Below are positions 55,105 through 64,000 of a DNA stretch of 64,000 nt, in pieces. The stretch spans positions 1-64,000 of the forward strand of contig CAMTUJ010000012.1 of the NCBI GenBank assembly GCA_947084925.1, given 5' to 3'. The position numbers and the translations under genes are program-made. The first letter of the stretch is position 1; the number at the start of each line of letters is the position of its first letter. The notes beneath the pieces were generated by a model that was not told the DNA's origin, did not search any database, and worked only from the letters and a program-made list of their open reading frames with translations. Source of the stretch: JAGPUQ01 sp947084925 (GTDB lineage Bacteria; Pseudomonadota; Gammaproteobacteria; Pseudomonadales; Porticoccaceae).

Positions 55105-57666
55105 ATGCCCGGTACCCGTTTTCCGCTCGAAGTTCAGCCCCGCATTCCACCGGAACTCCAGGGGCTGGAACAGCTCGCGAACAACCTGATCTACAGTTGG
55201 GAGCGCGGTGTGCGCGCGCTGTTTTTCCGGCTCGACTGCGAGCTGTGGGAACAGTGCGGCCACAATCCCAAGGTATTTCTGCGCCGCGTCGGCCAGGATC
55301 GGCTGGAGAAGGCCGCGTCCGACCCGGTGTTCCTGCAGGATTTTCGCGGCGTGATGTCGGCCTATGACAGCTATCTGGAGTTTCGCAATCGCCCCGATCG
55401 CGACCGCAGCCTGCTCGAGGAGGGGCGCGATCTGGTTTCCTACGCCTGTGCCGAGTATGGCCTCCATGAGAGCTTTCCGATCTATTCGGGGGGGTTGGGG
55501 ATTCTGGCCGGCGACTACTGCAAGGCGATGAGCGACATGGACGTGCCTTTCGTCGCGGTGGGGATTCTCTATCGACGGGGGTATTTCAACCAGACCATCG
55601 ACGCCGAGGGCAACCAGATCGCAAGTTATACGCCGTCCCGCTTCGAGGATCTGCCGATCGCCTGTGCCACCTGCAAGGAGGGCAACCCCCTGATTGTTCC
55701 GGTGCGCATGGCCGAGCGCGATGTGTGGCTGCGGGTATGGGTGGCGCAGGTCGGCCATATCAAGCTGTATCTGCTGGACTCCGACATCGAGCAAAATTCG
55801 CTGGAGGATCGCGCCATCACCTACCAGCTTTACGGCGGCGGCGAAGTCAACCGGATTCAACAGGAAATCGTGCTGGGAATCGGCGGTGTGCGGGCCCAGC
55901 GGGCGCTGGGGCTGGCGCCGACGGTGTGGCACATCAACGAGGGTCACCCCGCGTTCCAGATCATCGAGCGCTGTCGCGAACTGGTGGCGCAGGGACTGGA
56001 CTTTGCCGCGGCCCTTGAAGCAGTGGCGGCCAACACGGTGTTCACCACGCATACGCCGGTGGGAGCGGGACACGATCTTTTCGAGCACAGCATGGTGCGT
56101 CACTATCTCGCTAACCATGTCGCCGAACTGAAGATTCCCATGGACGAGTTTCTGGCGCTGGGGGCGAGTCCGGGTGGCGAGCACCGCTTCAACATGACGG
56201 CGCTTGCCCTGCGGGGTTCGCGCTTCCACAACGGTGTGAGCGCGATTCATGGCGGCGTCGCATCTCAAATGGAGGGCTACATCTGGCCGCAGATCGAGCC
56301 GGCCGAAAATCCCATTCGTCATGTCACCAACGGTATCCATGTGCCCACCTTCCTGGCGCGGGAATGGTTGATCTATTTCAACCAGGAGTTCGGGGGCAGC
56401 TGGCGCAACGAGTTGTCCAACGTTGACTATTGGCGGCAGATCGACGCGATACCGGATCATGTGTTCTGGAGCCAGCGCGAGTACCTCAAATCCAAGCTCG
56501 CCGAGGCTTTGGTCGAGCGTATCACCCGGCAGCAGACTCGCAACGGTTTCAGCAAGGCACAGATCACCCGCATGACCCGCCATCTCGAACGGGGTGAGCG
56601 CAGCGTCATGATGGTCGGCTTCGCGCGCCGCTTTGCCACCTACAAGCGTGCGACGCTGGTGTTTTCCGATGAGGCGCGGCTGGCGCGCCTGCTCAATGAC
56701 CCCGAGCAGCCGGTGATCTTCATTTTCGCCGGCAAGGCGCACCCCAACGATCAGCCCGGTCAGGCGCTGATTCGCGCCATTCATGGGTATTCGCGCAAGC
56801 CCGAGTTCGAGGGCAAGATCCTGCTGGTGGAGGATTACGACATCGCCCTGGCGCGCAAGCTGGTCGCCGGGGTCGATGTCTGGCTCAATACCCCGCAGTA
56901 CCCCCAGGAGGCGAGTGGTACCTCGGGTCAGAAGGCGGCGATCAACGGCGTGCTCAACCTGAGCGTGCTGGATGGTTGGTGGGCGGAGGGCCACAGGGAC
57001 GATAACGGCTGGGGCATCACGCCCCATGGGCCGCAATACTCGCAGGAGTTCCGCGACCGCGAGGAAGCCGGCGAATTGCTCGATCTGCTCGAACGCCAGG
57101 TGGTGCCGCTCTATTTTGACCGCAACAGCCACGGCTATTCGCGCGGTTGGGTGGAGCGTGCCAAGGCGGCGATGAAAACCGTCATTCCCCGCTTCAATGC
57201 CGAACGCATGGCCGCCGACTATATTCGCGAGCACTATCTGCCGGCGAGCCGTCAGGGTGAGCGGGTGGCGGCGGATGGCTGGACGGGCGCGCAAACCCTT
57301 GCCGCCTGGAAGAAAAAAATCAGGGCGGGCTGGCCGGCGGTCCGGATCGAGCGCCTGGACGTGCCGCGCACCGATATTCTTTCGGACGAAGTCCTGACCA
57401 TCCAGGTGGCCGTGGCATTAGGGTCGCTGACGCCGGGTGACGTCGTGGTGGACTGCGTGCTGGGGGTGGAGTCGCCGGACAACGAATTCAGCGCCCGGTC
57501 GCACCACGCCTTGCCCCACTGCGGCGGCACGGCGGACGGCCGCGCCCTGTTTTGCATCGAACTCAAACCGGCAGCGCCCGGCCTGCAGTCCTACATGCTG
57601 CGGGTCTATCCTCACCACGAACTCCTCGCCCATCCCTTCGAAATGGGTCGCATGCTCTGGGTGTGA
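55105..57666 (+). CDS. glgP: Alpha-glucan (glycogen) phosphorylase, short AGP type
   Basis: 853 residues. The N-terminus (LEQLANNLIYSWERGVRALFFRLD) and length mark the alpha-glucan phosphorylase subfamily found in Thermotoga and many proteobacteria rather than the E. coli MalP/GlgP type. IYSGGLGILAGDYCKAMSD, WHINEGHPAFQIIERCR, FTTHTPVGAGHDLF, RFATYKRATLVF, IFAGKAHPNDQPGQ and the pyridoxal-phosphate Lys in GTSGQKAAINGVLNLSVLDGWWAEG are seen. Releases glucose-1-phosphate from glycogen. Its stop lies 27 bp from the convergent malQ end. Confidence 0.95.
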   Translation: MPGTRFPLEVQPRIPPELQGLEQLANNLIYSWERGVRALFFRLDCELWEQCGHNPKVFLRRVGQDRLEKAASDPVFLQDFRGVMSAYDSYLEFRNRPDRDRSLLEEGRDLVSYACAEYGLHESFPIYSGGLGILAGDYCKAMSDMDVPFVAVGILYRRGYFNQTIDAEGNQIASYTPSRFEDLPIACATCKEGNPLIVPVRMAERDVWLRVWVAQVGHIKLYLLDSDIEQNSLEDRAITYQLYGGGEVNRIQQEIVLGIGGVRAQRALGLAPTVWHINEGHPAFQIIERCRELVAQGLDFAAALEAVAANTVFTTHTPVGAGHDLFEHSMVRHYLANHVAELKIPMDEFLALGASPGGEHRFNMTALALRGSRFHNGVSAIHGGVASQMEGYIWPQIEPAENPIRHVTNGIHVPTFLAREWLIYFNQEFGGSWRNELSNVDYWRQIDAIPDHVFWSQREYLKSKLAEALVERITRQQTRNGFSKAQITRMTRHLERGERSVMMVGFARRFATYKRATLVFSDEARLARLLNDPEQPVIFIFAGKAHPNDQPGQALIRAIHGYSRKPEFEGKILLVEDYDIALARKLVAGVDVWLNTPQYPQEASGTSGQKAAINGVLNLSVLDGWWAEGHRDDNGWGITPHGPQYSQEFRDREEAGELLDLLERQVVPLYFDRNSHGYSRGWVERAKAAMKTVIPRFNAERMAADYIREHYLPASRQGERVAADGWTGAQTLAAWKKKIRAGWPAVRIERLDVPRTDILSDEVLTIQVAVALGSLTPGDVVVDCVLGVESPDNEFSARSHHALPHCGGTADGRALFCIELKPAAPGLQSYMLRVYPHHELLAHPFEMGRMLWV

Positions 57667-57693
57667 GTGCGGCGATCGCTCGCGACACCTGAT

Positions 57694-59091
57694 TCAAAGC
57701 CGCGGCGCTGTCTGGGTGCGCTCGTGGCGGTGGTTGAGTTCCCGCAAGTGCGCGGCCAGATGGTCCGGGACTTCTTCCCAGGCGAAGCGAAAACGCCAGT
57801 TGTTGCCGCCGCAGGTGCCGGGAGTGTTCATCCGCCGCGCGCTGCCCAGTCCCAGCAAATCCTGCATCGGGATGATCGTCAGCCGCGCCGCCGACGCGAA
57901 GGCGGCGCGGATCAGCGGCCAGGGCATGGGGTCGGGGGGCAGGCCAAGATATTCGAGCACGCGCTGGCGATGCGGAGTATCGAGCCCGCGAAACCAGCCC
58001 AGCGTGGTGTCGTTGTCGTGGGTACCGGTGTAGACCACCGCGTTGGCCGGGTGGTTGTGGGGCAAATAGGGATTGCGGGCGTCGCTGTCGAAGGCAAACT
58101 GGAGGATCTTCATGCCCGGCAGACCGTAGCGGTCGCGCAATGCTTCCACCGCCGGGGTGATCACGCCCAGATCCTCGGCGATCAGGGGCAGCGACGAGCG
58201 GTCCCGCGCGAGGACATCCAGCAGTTGGGAGCCGGGGCCGGGAACCCAGCGGCCGGCGGCGGCCGAGGCGGCGCCCGCCGGAATTTCCCAATAGGCTTCC
58301 AGGCCGCGGAAGTGGTCGAAACGCACCAGGTCGAATTGCTGACACAGGTGGTCGAGACGCTGGCGCCACCAGCGGAAGCCGTCGCGCGCCATCGCCTCCC
58401 AGCGGTAGTGGGGGTTGCCCCACCATTGCCCGGTGGCGGAGAAATAATCGGGCGGTACTCCCGCCACGGCCAGGGGTTGGCCGGCTTCGTCCAGCAGGAA
58501 TTGCTCGGGATGGCTCCAGACATCGGCGCTGGCGTGGGCGACGAACAGCGGCAGGTCGCCGATCAGGCGTACCCCCCGGACCGCGGCATGGCGCCGCAAG
58601 GCCCGCCACTGGCGATCGAACCGGAATTGCTCGATCTGCACCGCCCGATAGGCCTCGGCACCATCCCGCCGCACCGCGGCCAGGGCGGCGGGGTGGCGGC
58701 GGCGCAGCGGCTCCGGCCACCGCGGCCAGTCGAGTTGGGGGTGATGGTTCTGGATCACCCGGTAGAGCGCGTAATCGTCCAGCCAATGCTGGGTGGCGCC
58801 GAGGAAATCCACGAATTCCGGCTCCGGTCCCGGCCCGGGATCGGGCGCCAGCAGCGCCGGGTTGCCCGCGAAGGCGGACGCCGCCTGGTAGGGCGAACCG
58901 TAGCGGTCGGGGGGGCCGAGCGGGAGCATCTGCCAGTAACCGAACCCGGCCGTGGCGAGAAAATCGACAAACCGATAGGCCGCCTCGCCCAGGGTGCCGG
59001 TGGCGCCTGGACCCGGCAGTGAGCTGGGATGGAGCAATACGCCGCTGGCGCGGGCTGTCAGCGGACTCTGCGCAACGGCGGCATTCGTCAC
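57694..59091 (-). CDS. malQ: 4-alpha-glucanotransferase
   Basis: 465 residues from a GTG at 59091, the compact Thermus-like form. GVLLHPSSLPGPGATGTLGEAAYRFVDFLATAGFGYWQMLPLGP, YGSPYQAASAFAGNPALL, VRFDHFRGLEAYWEIPAG (nucleophile Asp), IAEDLGVITPAVEALRDRYGLPGMKILQFAF (acid/base Glu) and TGTHDNDTTLGWFRG are the GH77 motifs. Rearranges short maltodextrins so that GlgP can keep working. Follows the GH57 gene by 12 bp. Confidence 0.96.
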   Translation of the reverse strand: MTNAAVAQSPLTARASGVLLHPSSLPGPGATGTLGEAAYRFVDFLATAGFGYWQMLPLGPPDRYGSPYQAASAFAGNPALLAPDPGPGPEPEFVDFLGATQHWLDDYALYRVIQNHHPQLDWPRWPEPLRRRHPAALAAVRRDGAEAYRAVQIEQFRFDRQWRALRRHAAVRGVRLIGDLPLFVAHASADVWSHPEQFLLDEAGQPLAVAGVPPDYFSATGQWWGNPHYRWEAMARDGFRWWRQRLDHLCQQFDLVRFDHFRGLEAYWEIPAGAASAAAGRWVPGPGSQLLDVLARDRSSLPLIAEDLGVITPAVEALRDRYGLPGMKILQFAFDSDARNPYLPHNHPANAVVYTGTHDNDTTLGWFRGLDTPHRQRVLEYLGLPPDPMPWPLIRAAFASAARLTIIPMQDLLGLGSARRMNTPGTCGGNNWRFRFAWEEVPDHLAAHLRELNHRHERTQTAPRL

Positions 59092-59103
59092 CGCCGGCCG
59101 CCG

Positions 59104-60807
59104 TCAGCCGTCCTGGCCGCGGCGCATCACGCCGCCGAGCTCGGGCGCGCCGCTACCCACGAACTGGATGCTGGCAAGTTCCACCGGCAGTGGCCGACCG
59201 AGCCATCGATAAAGCTGCCCCAGATGGTCGCGAAACAGGGCGTCGAATTCGGCCACGGTGGTGGCCGGATTGTAGTCGCCGAACCACCAGAACCAGTCGG
59301 ATGCTTCGCACAGGGCCAGTTGCCGCTGCGCCAGTTCCCGGTGCCCGGCGTCCAGTTCGCCCGCCGCCAGCACCTCGTCATAGACCGCCTTGGCCGCGCA
59401 GAGCATTTCCCAGGCGCGATTCTTGTCGGGGTCGCCGATCCAGGTGGTGAGGGTGCCGTAGACCCAACTGCCGGTCACCAGCCGCGCCAGCGGCAGGGGT
59501 GCGCTGGCGTTCGCGCTGGCGCCGGAAAACGTCGTCAATCGAAAGCGTGGATGGCGGCCCAGTGCCTGATAGAGCGCATGCAGGAAGAACTCTCCGTTGT
59601 GCGGGTAATGTTCCCAGCAGTTCTCGCCGTCGAGAATGATGGACACCACCCGGTGCTGGCGGTCGTGGCAGGCATTGTCGATGTTCGCCAGGTGATGCAC
59701 CAGATCGGCTACTGCGTCTTCGGCGTGCCAGGTTGCGTAGGTGAAGCCGATCTTGTCGGAGAGACCGTCGTCGCGAAAAAAACAGGCTGGCGTCAGCTCC
59801 TTGAGCCGATAGACGTGGTGAATGCAGGGCGCTTCCCGGTCGGTCGGACCGCGGCTGTTGTGCAACACGGCCTGACCGCTCGCGGTCCAGCGGAAACCCG
59901 CGGACCCGATCAGCTTCACCGCGGCTTCGCTGAGCGCTCCCTCGGAGGGCCAGCAGCCGGCCGGCGCGGCACCGAAAAATCGCTTGAACACCGCCCTGGC
60001 GCGCATGAGCTGGTCCCTCGCGCGCGCTTCGCCGCCCGGATAATGGCAGTGGGGCAGGGGCAAGTCGGGCGCCGCTTCGCGGGCGCTTTCGAGATCGAGC
60101 AGCAGCGGCAGGATGGGGTGACTGTAGGGCGTGACGGAGAGCTCGACGCGGCCCTGTTCGGCGAGGGCCCGGTAGCGCGGGATGATGCCCGCGAGGGCAT
60201 CGGCGATCACCGCGAGCAGCAGGCGGCGCTGGTCGCGGTCGAAGCCCGTCTCCTGCGCCATCAGCAGCCGTACCCGGTCGTCTCCGGTGCGCAGCGACTC
60301 CCCGCACCACGCCAGGTGATGCCACACCAGCAGATCGAAAAAGAACTGTTCGGACAGATAGGGCAGGATCCCGGCGTCGTCTTTGGCCTGGCGGGCGAGG
60401 GCGGCGAGGCGCGCATAGGGCGCGAAGCGCGCGATCAGCCGCGGTTCGTTGGCGCGCAGTCCCTGGGCGGCGATCCGCGCCCGCGCCTCGGGGTCGGCCG
60501 GCAGTTGCTCGGCAGCCAGCCACGCCAGCACCGGGTCGGGCAATTCCTCCCCGCGGTCGAGGTACGCCCGCAAGCGGCGGGCGTAGTCGTCAATCTGTTC
60601 CAGCAGGGTGGGACTGAAATTGACCACCGCGCGGGCTTCCGGTATCGCCTCGATGGCGGCCGCCATGTCGGTGTAGTCCTTGATGCCGTGCAGGTAGGTC
60701 CAGGGTTGCTGGTAGCGGTCGCTGGCCGACTCCCGGTATTCCGGCTGGTGCATGTGCCAGCACAGCACCACATCGGTGCGCGTCGGCGTGGCGGGCTCAG
60801 GCGACAT
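59104..60807 (-). CDS. GH57 family alpha-amylase/glucanotransferase-like enzyme
   Basis: 567 residues from ATG 60807 (GGAAAG upstream); it overlaps glgC by 11 bp. GH57 motifs in order: LCWHMHQPEYR (region 1), YSHPILPLLLD, the GCWPSEGALSEAAV block with the catalytic-nucleophile-type Glu, WHAEDAVADLVHHLANI, and VSIILDGENCWEHYPHNGEFFLHALY with the Asp-Gly-Glu acid/base motif. GH57 members hydrolyse or transfer alpha-glucans. The glycogen context suggests debranching, maltodextrin cutting or 4-alpha-glucanotransfer. Confidence 0.92.
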   Translation of the reverse strand: MSPEPATPTRTDVVLCWHMHQPEYRESASDRYQQPWTYLHGIKDYTDMAAAIEAIPEARAVVNFSPTLLEQIDDYARRLRAYLDRGEELPDPVLAWLAAEQLPADPEARARIAAQGLRANEPRLIARFAPYARLAALARQAKDDAGILPYLSEQFFFDLLVWHHLAWCGESLRTGDDRVRLLMAQETGFDRDQRRLLLAVIADALAGIIPRYRALAEQGRVELSVTPYSHPILPLLLDLESAREAAPDLPLPHCHYPGGEARARDQLMRARAVFKRFFGAAPAGCWPSEGALSEAAVKLIGSAGFRWTASGQAVLHNSRGPTDREAPCIHHVYRLKELTPACFFRDDGLSDKIGFTYATWHAEDAVADLVHHLANIDNACHDRQHRVVSIILDGENCWEHYPHNGEFFLHALYQALGRHPRFRLTTFSGASANASAPLPLARLVTGSWVYGTLTTWIGDPDKNRAWEMLCAAKAVYDEVLAAGELDAGHRELAQRQLALCEASDWFWWFGDYNPATTVAEFDALFRDHLGQLYRWLGRPLPVELASIQFVGSGAPELGGVMRRGQDG

Positions 60808-62071
60808 GGCTTTCCGGCACATGCCGCGCCAACATCTCCGCCGAAACCAGCGTGATGCCCTGGGGCGACACATGAAAACGCCGCGCGTCCGCCACCGGGT
60901 CCATGCCGATCGCGGTACCGGGAGGGATGGTGCAGTTGGCGTCCACCACCACGTTGCGCAGGTGGCAGCCGCGACCGATCTCGACGTTGGGCAGGATCAC
61001 CGAGTCTTCCACCGTGCTGTAACTGTTGATGCGCACATTGGTGCCGAGCAGCGAATGGCGCACGGTACTGCCCGATACGATGCAGCCGGCGGCCACCATG
61101 GAATCCATTGCCTGGCCGCGCCGGTCGTCGTCGTCGAACACGAACTTGCAGGGCGGCAACTGTTCCTGATAGGTCCAGATCGGCCAGTCCCGGTCGTAGA
61201 GATCCAGGGGTGGAGTCACGGCGAGCAGGTCCATGTGGGCCTGGTAGTAGCTGTCCACGGTGCCGACATCGCGCCAGTAGCCGGGCACGCCGGTGGCGGG
61301 ATCGCGGAAATAATGCGCCGCGATGCGGGCGTTTCCGATCAGGTGGGGAATGATGTCCCTGCCGAAATCGTGGCAGGAGTTCGGATTGCGTGCGTCCCGG
61401 TCAAGTATCTGTTCGAGAAATTCCCGTGCGAACACATAGATCCCCATCGATGCGAGGGCCCGCGTTGAGTCCTCGGGACAGGGCGTGGGATAGCGCGGCT
61501 TTTCACTGAAGTCCTGCACCCAGCCGGTGGCGTCGACGGTCATCACACCGAACTCCTGCGCCTCTCGCAGGGGCACCGGGAGGCAACCGATGGTCATGTC
61601 GGCGCCGCTGTCGATGTGGCGATCCAGCATCCGCCGATAATCCATTTTGTAGACGTGGTCGCCGGCGAGGACCAGCACATGAGCGGGGCGTTGCTCGCGA
61701 ATGATGTCCAGGTTCTGGTGCACGGCGTCGGCGGTGCCCAGATACCAGCAGTCCCGGGTGCGCTGCTGTGCCGGCAGCAGCTCGATGAACTCGTCCAGCT
61801 CCGGATGCAGCAGGTGCCAACCCTTGTGGATATGGCTGTTGAGGGAGTGCGACTTGTACTGGGTGAGGATGAAGATTTTGCGGAGATCGGAATTGATACA
61901 GTTGGACAGCGGAAAATCGATGGTCTTGTAGCTGCCGCCGAAGGGCACCGCGGGCTTGGCGTGCCAGCGGGTGAGATCGTGCAATCGGGTGCCGGAGCCG
62001 CCGGCCAGGATCAGCGCCAGCGTTTCCCGCGGCGCATGCGAATGGTCACTGTGGATCGCGGGGGAAGCCAT
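60797..62071 (-). CDS. glgC: Glucose-1-phosphate adenylyltransferase
   Basis: 424 residues from ATG 62071, with AGGAG 8 nt upstream; the open frame continues to 62206 without family resemblance. ALILAGGSGTRLHDLTRWHAKPAVPFGGSYKTIDFPLSNCINSD is the nucleotide-binding head; WYLGTADAVHQNL, LVLAGDHVYKMDY, FSEKP, VGTVDSYYQAHMDLL and the left-handed beta-helix tail (GSTVRHSLLGTNVRINSYSTVEDSVIL) complete it. Makes ADP-glucose for glycogen synthesis. Confidence 0.97.
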   Translation of the reverse strand: MASPAIHSDHSHAPRETLALILAGGSGTRLHDLTRWHAKPAVPFGGSYKTIDFPLSNCINSDLRKIFILTQYKSHSLNSHIHKGWHLLHPELDEFIELLPAQQRTRDCWYLGTADAVHQNLDIIREQRPAHVLVLAGDHVYKMDYRRMLDRHIDSGADMTIGCLPVPLREAQEFGVMTVDATGWVQDFSEKPRYPTPCPEDSTRALASMGIYVFAREFLEQILDRDARNPNSCHDFGRDIIPHLIGNARIAAHYFRDPATGVPGYWRDVGTVDSYYQAHMDLLAVTPPLDLYDRDWPIWTYQEQLPPCKFVFDDDDRRGQAMDSMVAAGCIVSGSTVRHSLLGTNVRINSYSTVEDSVILPNVEIGRGCHLRNVVVDANCTIPPGTAIGMDPVADARRFHVSPQGITLVSAEMLARHVPESHVA

Positions 62072-62634
62072 GTCGGTCACTCCTGGTTGTGCTGACGCCG
62101 TTGTCGCGGGGCGGTGCGCCAGTTCCGGCGTCCCGGCGTGGGGGCCGGGTGGAATACGAATTGTCATCGCCCCCTGTGACAATTCGATGATGGCGTCCGG
62201 TGCCATCTTTGTTCTCGCCGCGACTTTCCGCGCGCGTCACTGCATCGACCAAGCTTCACGCAACCAGTTTTTTAGCACTCTTCAAAGGCAGCAAACTTTG
62301 TGCCGGCGGCACGCCGTGCGATGGAAATGTTGTGGTGGAGCTTCGGCCCAGTATGGGATCGTCATGGCGCCGACGCATTCGCCTTGCGATACTTGGAACC
62401 CGGTGGCGTGGATTTGGCCCCTCAAGCAAGCGCCAATGCGGTAACCAATGCGGTAACCAATGCGGTAACCAATGCGGTAACCAATGCGGTAAGTAGATAC
62501 GGTAGATTGCAAAACGTTCCCCTCGGTGGAATTTTTCGCATCCCGAACCGAACCGCGACACACCTTAGGTCTGCACCCCAATTTGGCACAGGAATGTGAA
62601 ACTACAACGAATTATCGAAGTCGGTCTGATCGAT
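62072..62634. other. Divergent control region between glgC and glgB
   Basis: This ~560-bp region between glgC (minus) and glgB (plus) contains the 12-bp iterons at 62434-62493 and must hold both promoters. The ATG-to-ATG distance is unusually long for this window. No coding frame with family resemblance lies inside; open frames across the iterons translate as simple repeats. Confidence 0.6.
62434..62493. repeat. Five tandem copies of a 12-bp iteron
   Basis: CAATGCGGTAAC occurs four times perfectly (62434, 62446, 62458, 62470) and a fifth time with a final G (62482-62493). The units abut without spacing. The junction GGTAACCAATGC contains a near-palindromic GGTAACC. The array lies 142 bp upstream of the glgB start. 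Confidence 0.95.
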
Positions 62635-64000
62635 ATGAGTCAGGAAAGGGCACGCATTCTCACCGGTAGTTTCCACAATCCGCTGGAGCTGCTGGGCCCG
62701 CGGGCGTGTGGCGAACTGATGCGGTTGCGCGCGCTGCGGCCGCGCGCCGCACACCTCTGGGTCGAAACCATGCGCGGGTTTCAGGTCATGGATCGGGTCG
62801 GCACCACGGTGTTGTTCGAGTGGCGCGGCGACCCCGCCGACCTGCCTTCCCATCCGCGCTTGCGGGAAGAAGAGGCGAACGGTACCCGCCGTGAATTCGT
62901 CGATCCCTACAGTTTCGCCCCGCGCATCGCGGCGGCGGACCTGCGCGCCTTTGCGGAGGGCCGCGCCTGTCACGCCCATCACTTTCTCGGTGCCCACTCC
63001 GAGATCGTCGACGGCACCGCCGGTACCCGCTTCGCGGTCTGGGCACCCAATGCCGAGCGGGTCAGTGTGGTCGGAGATTTCAACCATTGGGATGGTCGCG
63101 TCGCCCCGATGCAGAGTCGCGGCGACAGCGGCATCTGGGAGCTGTTTCTGCCCGGCATCGGCGCGGGGACGCTCTACAAATATGAGATTCGCAACCGCGA
63201 CAGCGGCGTCCTTGTGATCAAGGCCGATCCCTATGCGCGCCGTTTCGAGACTCCACCGCGCACCGCTTCGATGGTGGTGAGCGACTCCGCCCATGCCTGG
63301 AATGATGCAGACTGGCTGGCCGCGCGCGCGCGCTGGGATTGGCAGCACAGTCCGCTGGCGATCTACGAGGTGCACCTGGGGTCCTGGCAGCGCGCGGCGG
63401 ACGGCAGCCTGCTCAACTACCGCGAAATCGCCGCGCGACTGGTACCCTATGTGCTGGAGCTCGGTTTTACCCACATCGAACTGATGCCGGTCAGCGAGCA
63501 TCCCTTCGACGGCTCCTGGGGCTATCAGGTGACCGGCTACTTCGCGCCTACCAGCCGGTTCGGAAGTTTCGAGGATTTCTGTTATTTCGTCGATCAGTGC
63601 CACCGCGCCGGCATCGGCGTGCTGCTGGACTGGGTGCCCGGGCACTTTCCCCGCGATGCTCACGGTCTCGCGCGCTTCGACGGCAGCGCGCTCTACGAGC
63701 ACGAGGATCCGCGCCTCGGCGAACATCGCGAGTGGGGCACGCTGATTTTCAATTACGGCCGCAACGAGGTGAAAAATTTCCTGCTGTCGAGCGCGTTGTT
63801 CTGGTTGGAGTCCTGCCACATCGACGGCCTGCGGGTGGACGCGGTGGCCTCGATGCTCTATCTGGATTACGACCGCCCGGCCGGCGAGTGGCTGCCCAAC
63901 CGCCACGGCGGGCGCGAAAATCTGGAGGCGATCGACTTTCTGCGCGAACTGAATTGCCTGGTGCACGAGCGCCACCCCGGCGCGCTCACCATGGCGGAGG
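62635..64000 (+). CDS. glgB: 1,4-alpha-glucan branching enzyme, 3' end cut by the window
   Basis: 455 codons are visible of about 730. The start is ATG 62635 (MSQERARILTGSFHNPLELLG); an in-frame GTG at 62596 is also possible. The CBM48 domain has GAHSEIVDGTAGTRFAVWAPNAERVSVVGDFNHWDG. Then the GH13 barrel: IYEVHLGSWQRAADGSLLNYREIA, FTHIELMPVSEHPFDGSWGYQVTGYFAPTSRFG, VLLDWVPGHFPRDAHGLARFDG, and GLRVDAVASMLYLDY with the nucleophile Asp. The window stops at the acid/base motif (TMAE). Adds alpha-1,6 branches to glycogen. Confidence 0.96.
   Translation, partial: MSQERARILTGSFHNPLELLGPRACGELMRLRALRPRAAHLWVETMRGFQVMDRVGTTVLFEWRGDPADLPSHPRLREEEANGTRREFVDPYSFAPRIAAADLRAFAEGRACHAHHFLGAHSEIVDGTAGTRFAVWAPNAERVSVVGDFNHWDGRVAPMQSRGDSGIWELFLPGIGAGTLYKYEIRNRDSGVLVIKADPYARRFETPPRTASMVVSDSAHAWNDADWLAARARWDWQHSPLAIYEVHLGSWQRAADGSLLNYREIAARLVPYVLELGFTHIELMPVSEHPFDGSWGYQVTGYFAPTSRFGSFEDFCYFVDQCHRAGIGVLLDWVPGHFPRDAHGLARFDGSALYEHEDPRLGEHREWGTLIFNYGRNEVKNFLLSSALFWLESCHIDGLRVDAVASMLYLDYDRPAGEWLPNRHGGRENLEAIDFLRELNCLVHERHPGALTMAE

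Noticed and set aside
62256..62599. Small proteins over the 12-bp iterons (NAVTNAVT and RIGYRIGY repeats)
   Set aside because: They merely translate the tandem DNA repeat, lack ribosome binding sites and have no homology I recognise.

Overview
The window is high-GC chromosomal DNA from a gammaproteobacterium. The evidence is conserved gammaproteobacterial gene order: ffs-dnaX-ybaB/ebfC-recR-rnd-ycgL-ycgN, rpsF-rpsR-(DUF2232-like)-rplI-dnaB, and sdhCDAB-sucAB-lpd-sucCD. A type I-E CRISPR repeat, a PHA-granule-region protein and a full glycogen gene set point to a storage-polymer-using organism of the Chromatiales/Competibacter kind. That placement is inference; no rRNA is present.

Layout. 1-312 is the leader-distal end of a type I-E CRISPR array, abutting a 73-codon remnant of rmuC (313-533). 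779-5304 holds an HD-GYP response regulator and a multi-PAS hybrid histidine kinase broken by two frameshifts. 5599-9060 carries a DUF4124 protein, fabV, an MBL-fold hydrolase, DUF2789 and a ComFB-like protein. tRNA-Gly(CCC) and a DUF1348 gene with an internal TGA follow. 9884-13093 is an FTR1 iron permease/cupredoxin pair beside a QseBC-type two-component system. 13120-16352 has a TPR lipo/periplasmic-type protein, a PhoX-like DUF839 protein and a methyltransferase.

16464-21737 is the ffs-dnaX-recR-rnd housekeeping block; dnaX keeps an E. coli-like programmed frameshift site. 21780-27795 is moxR, a CoxE-like VWA gene and hrpA. 27770-31613 is the rpsF operon with a 111-bp MITE inserted before rplI, then dnaB. 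panC, panD, acs, a PHA-region protein, a methyltransferase and a large MscK-like channel run to 39511.

39531-53278 is central carbon metabolism: gltA (minus strand, interrupted by an in-frame TAG), a START-domain protein, then sdhCDAB, sucA, sucB, lpd, sucC and sucD on the plus strand. Together these cover citrate synthesis and 2-oxoglutarate to fumarate. 53403-64000 is a MarR regulator followed by glucose/glycogen metabolism: glk, glgP, malQ, a GH57 amylase-like enzyme, glgC and the first two thirds of glgB.

The window has an unusual number of broken reading frames (kinase x2, comFB-like, DUF1348, gltA), which could be real decay or consensus errors in the assembly. The most notable intact sequence structures are the dnaX slippery site, the MITE with YTAR-type target duplication, the 12-bp iterons between glgC and glgB, and the 15-bp coding repeats at the sucA start. 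I did not find a clearly new multi-gene system.
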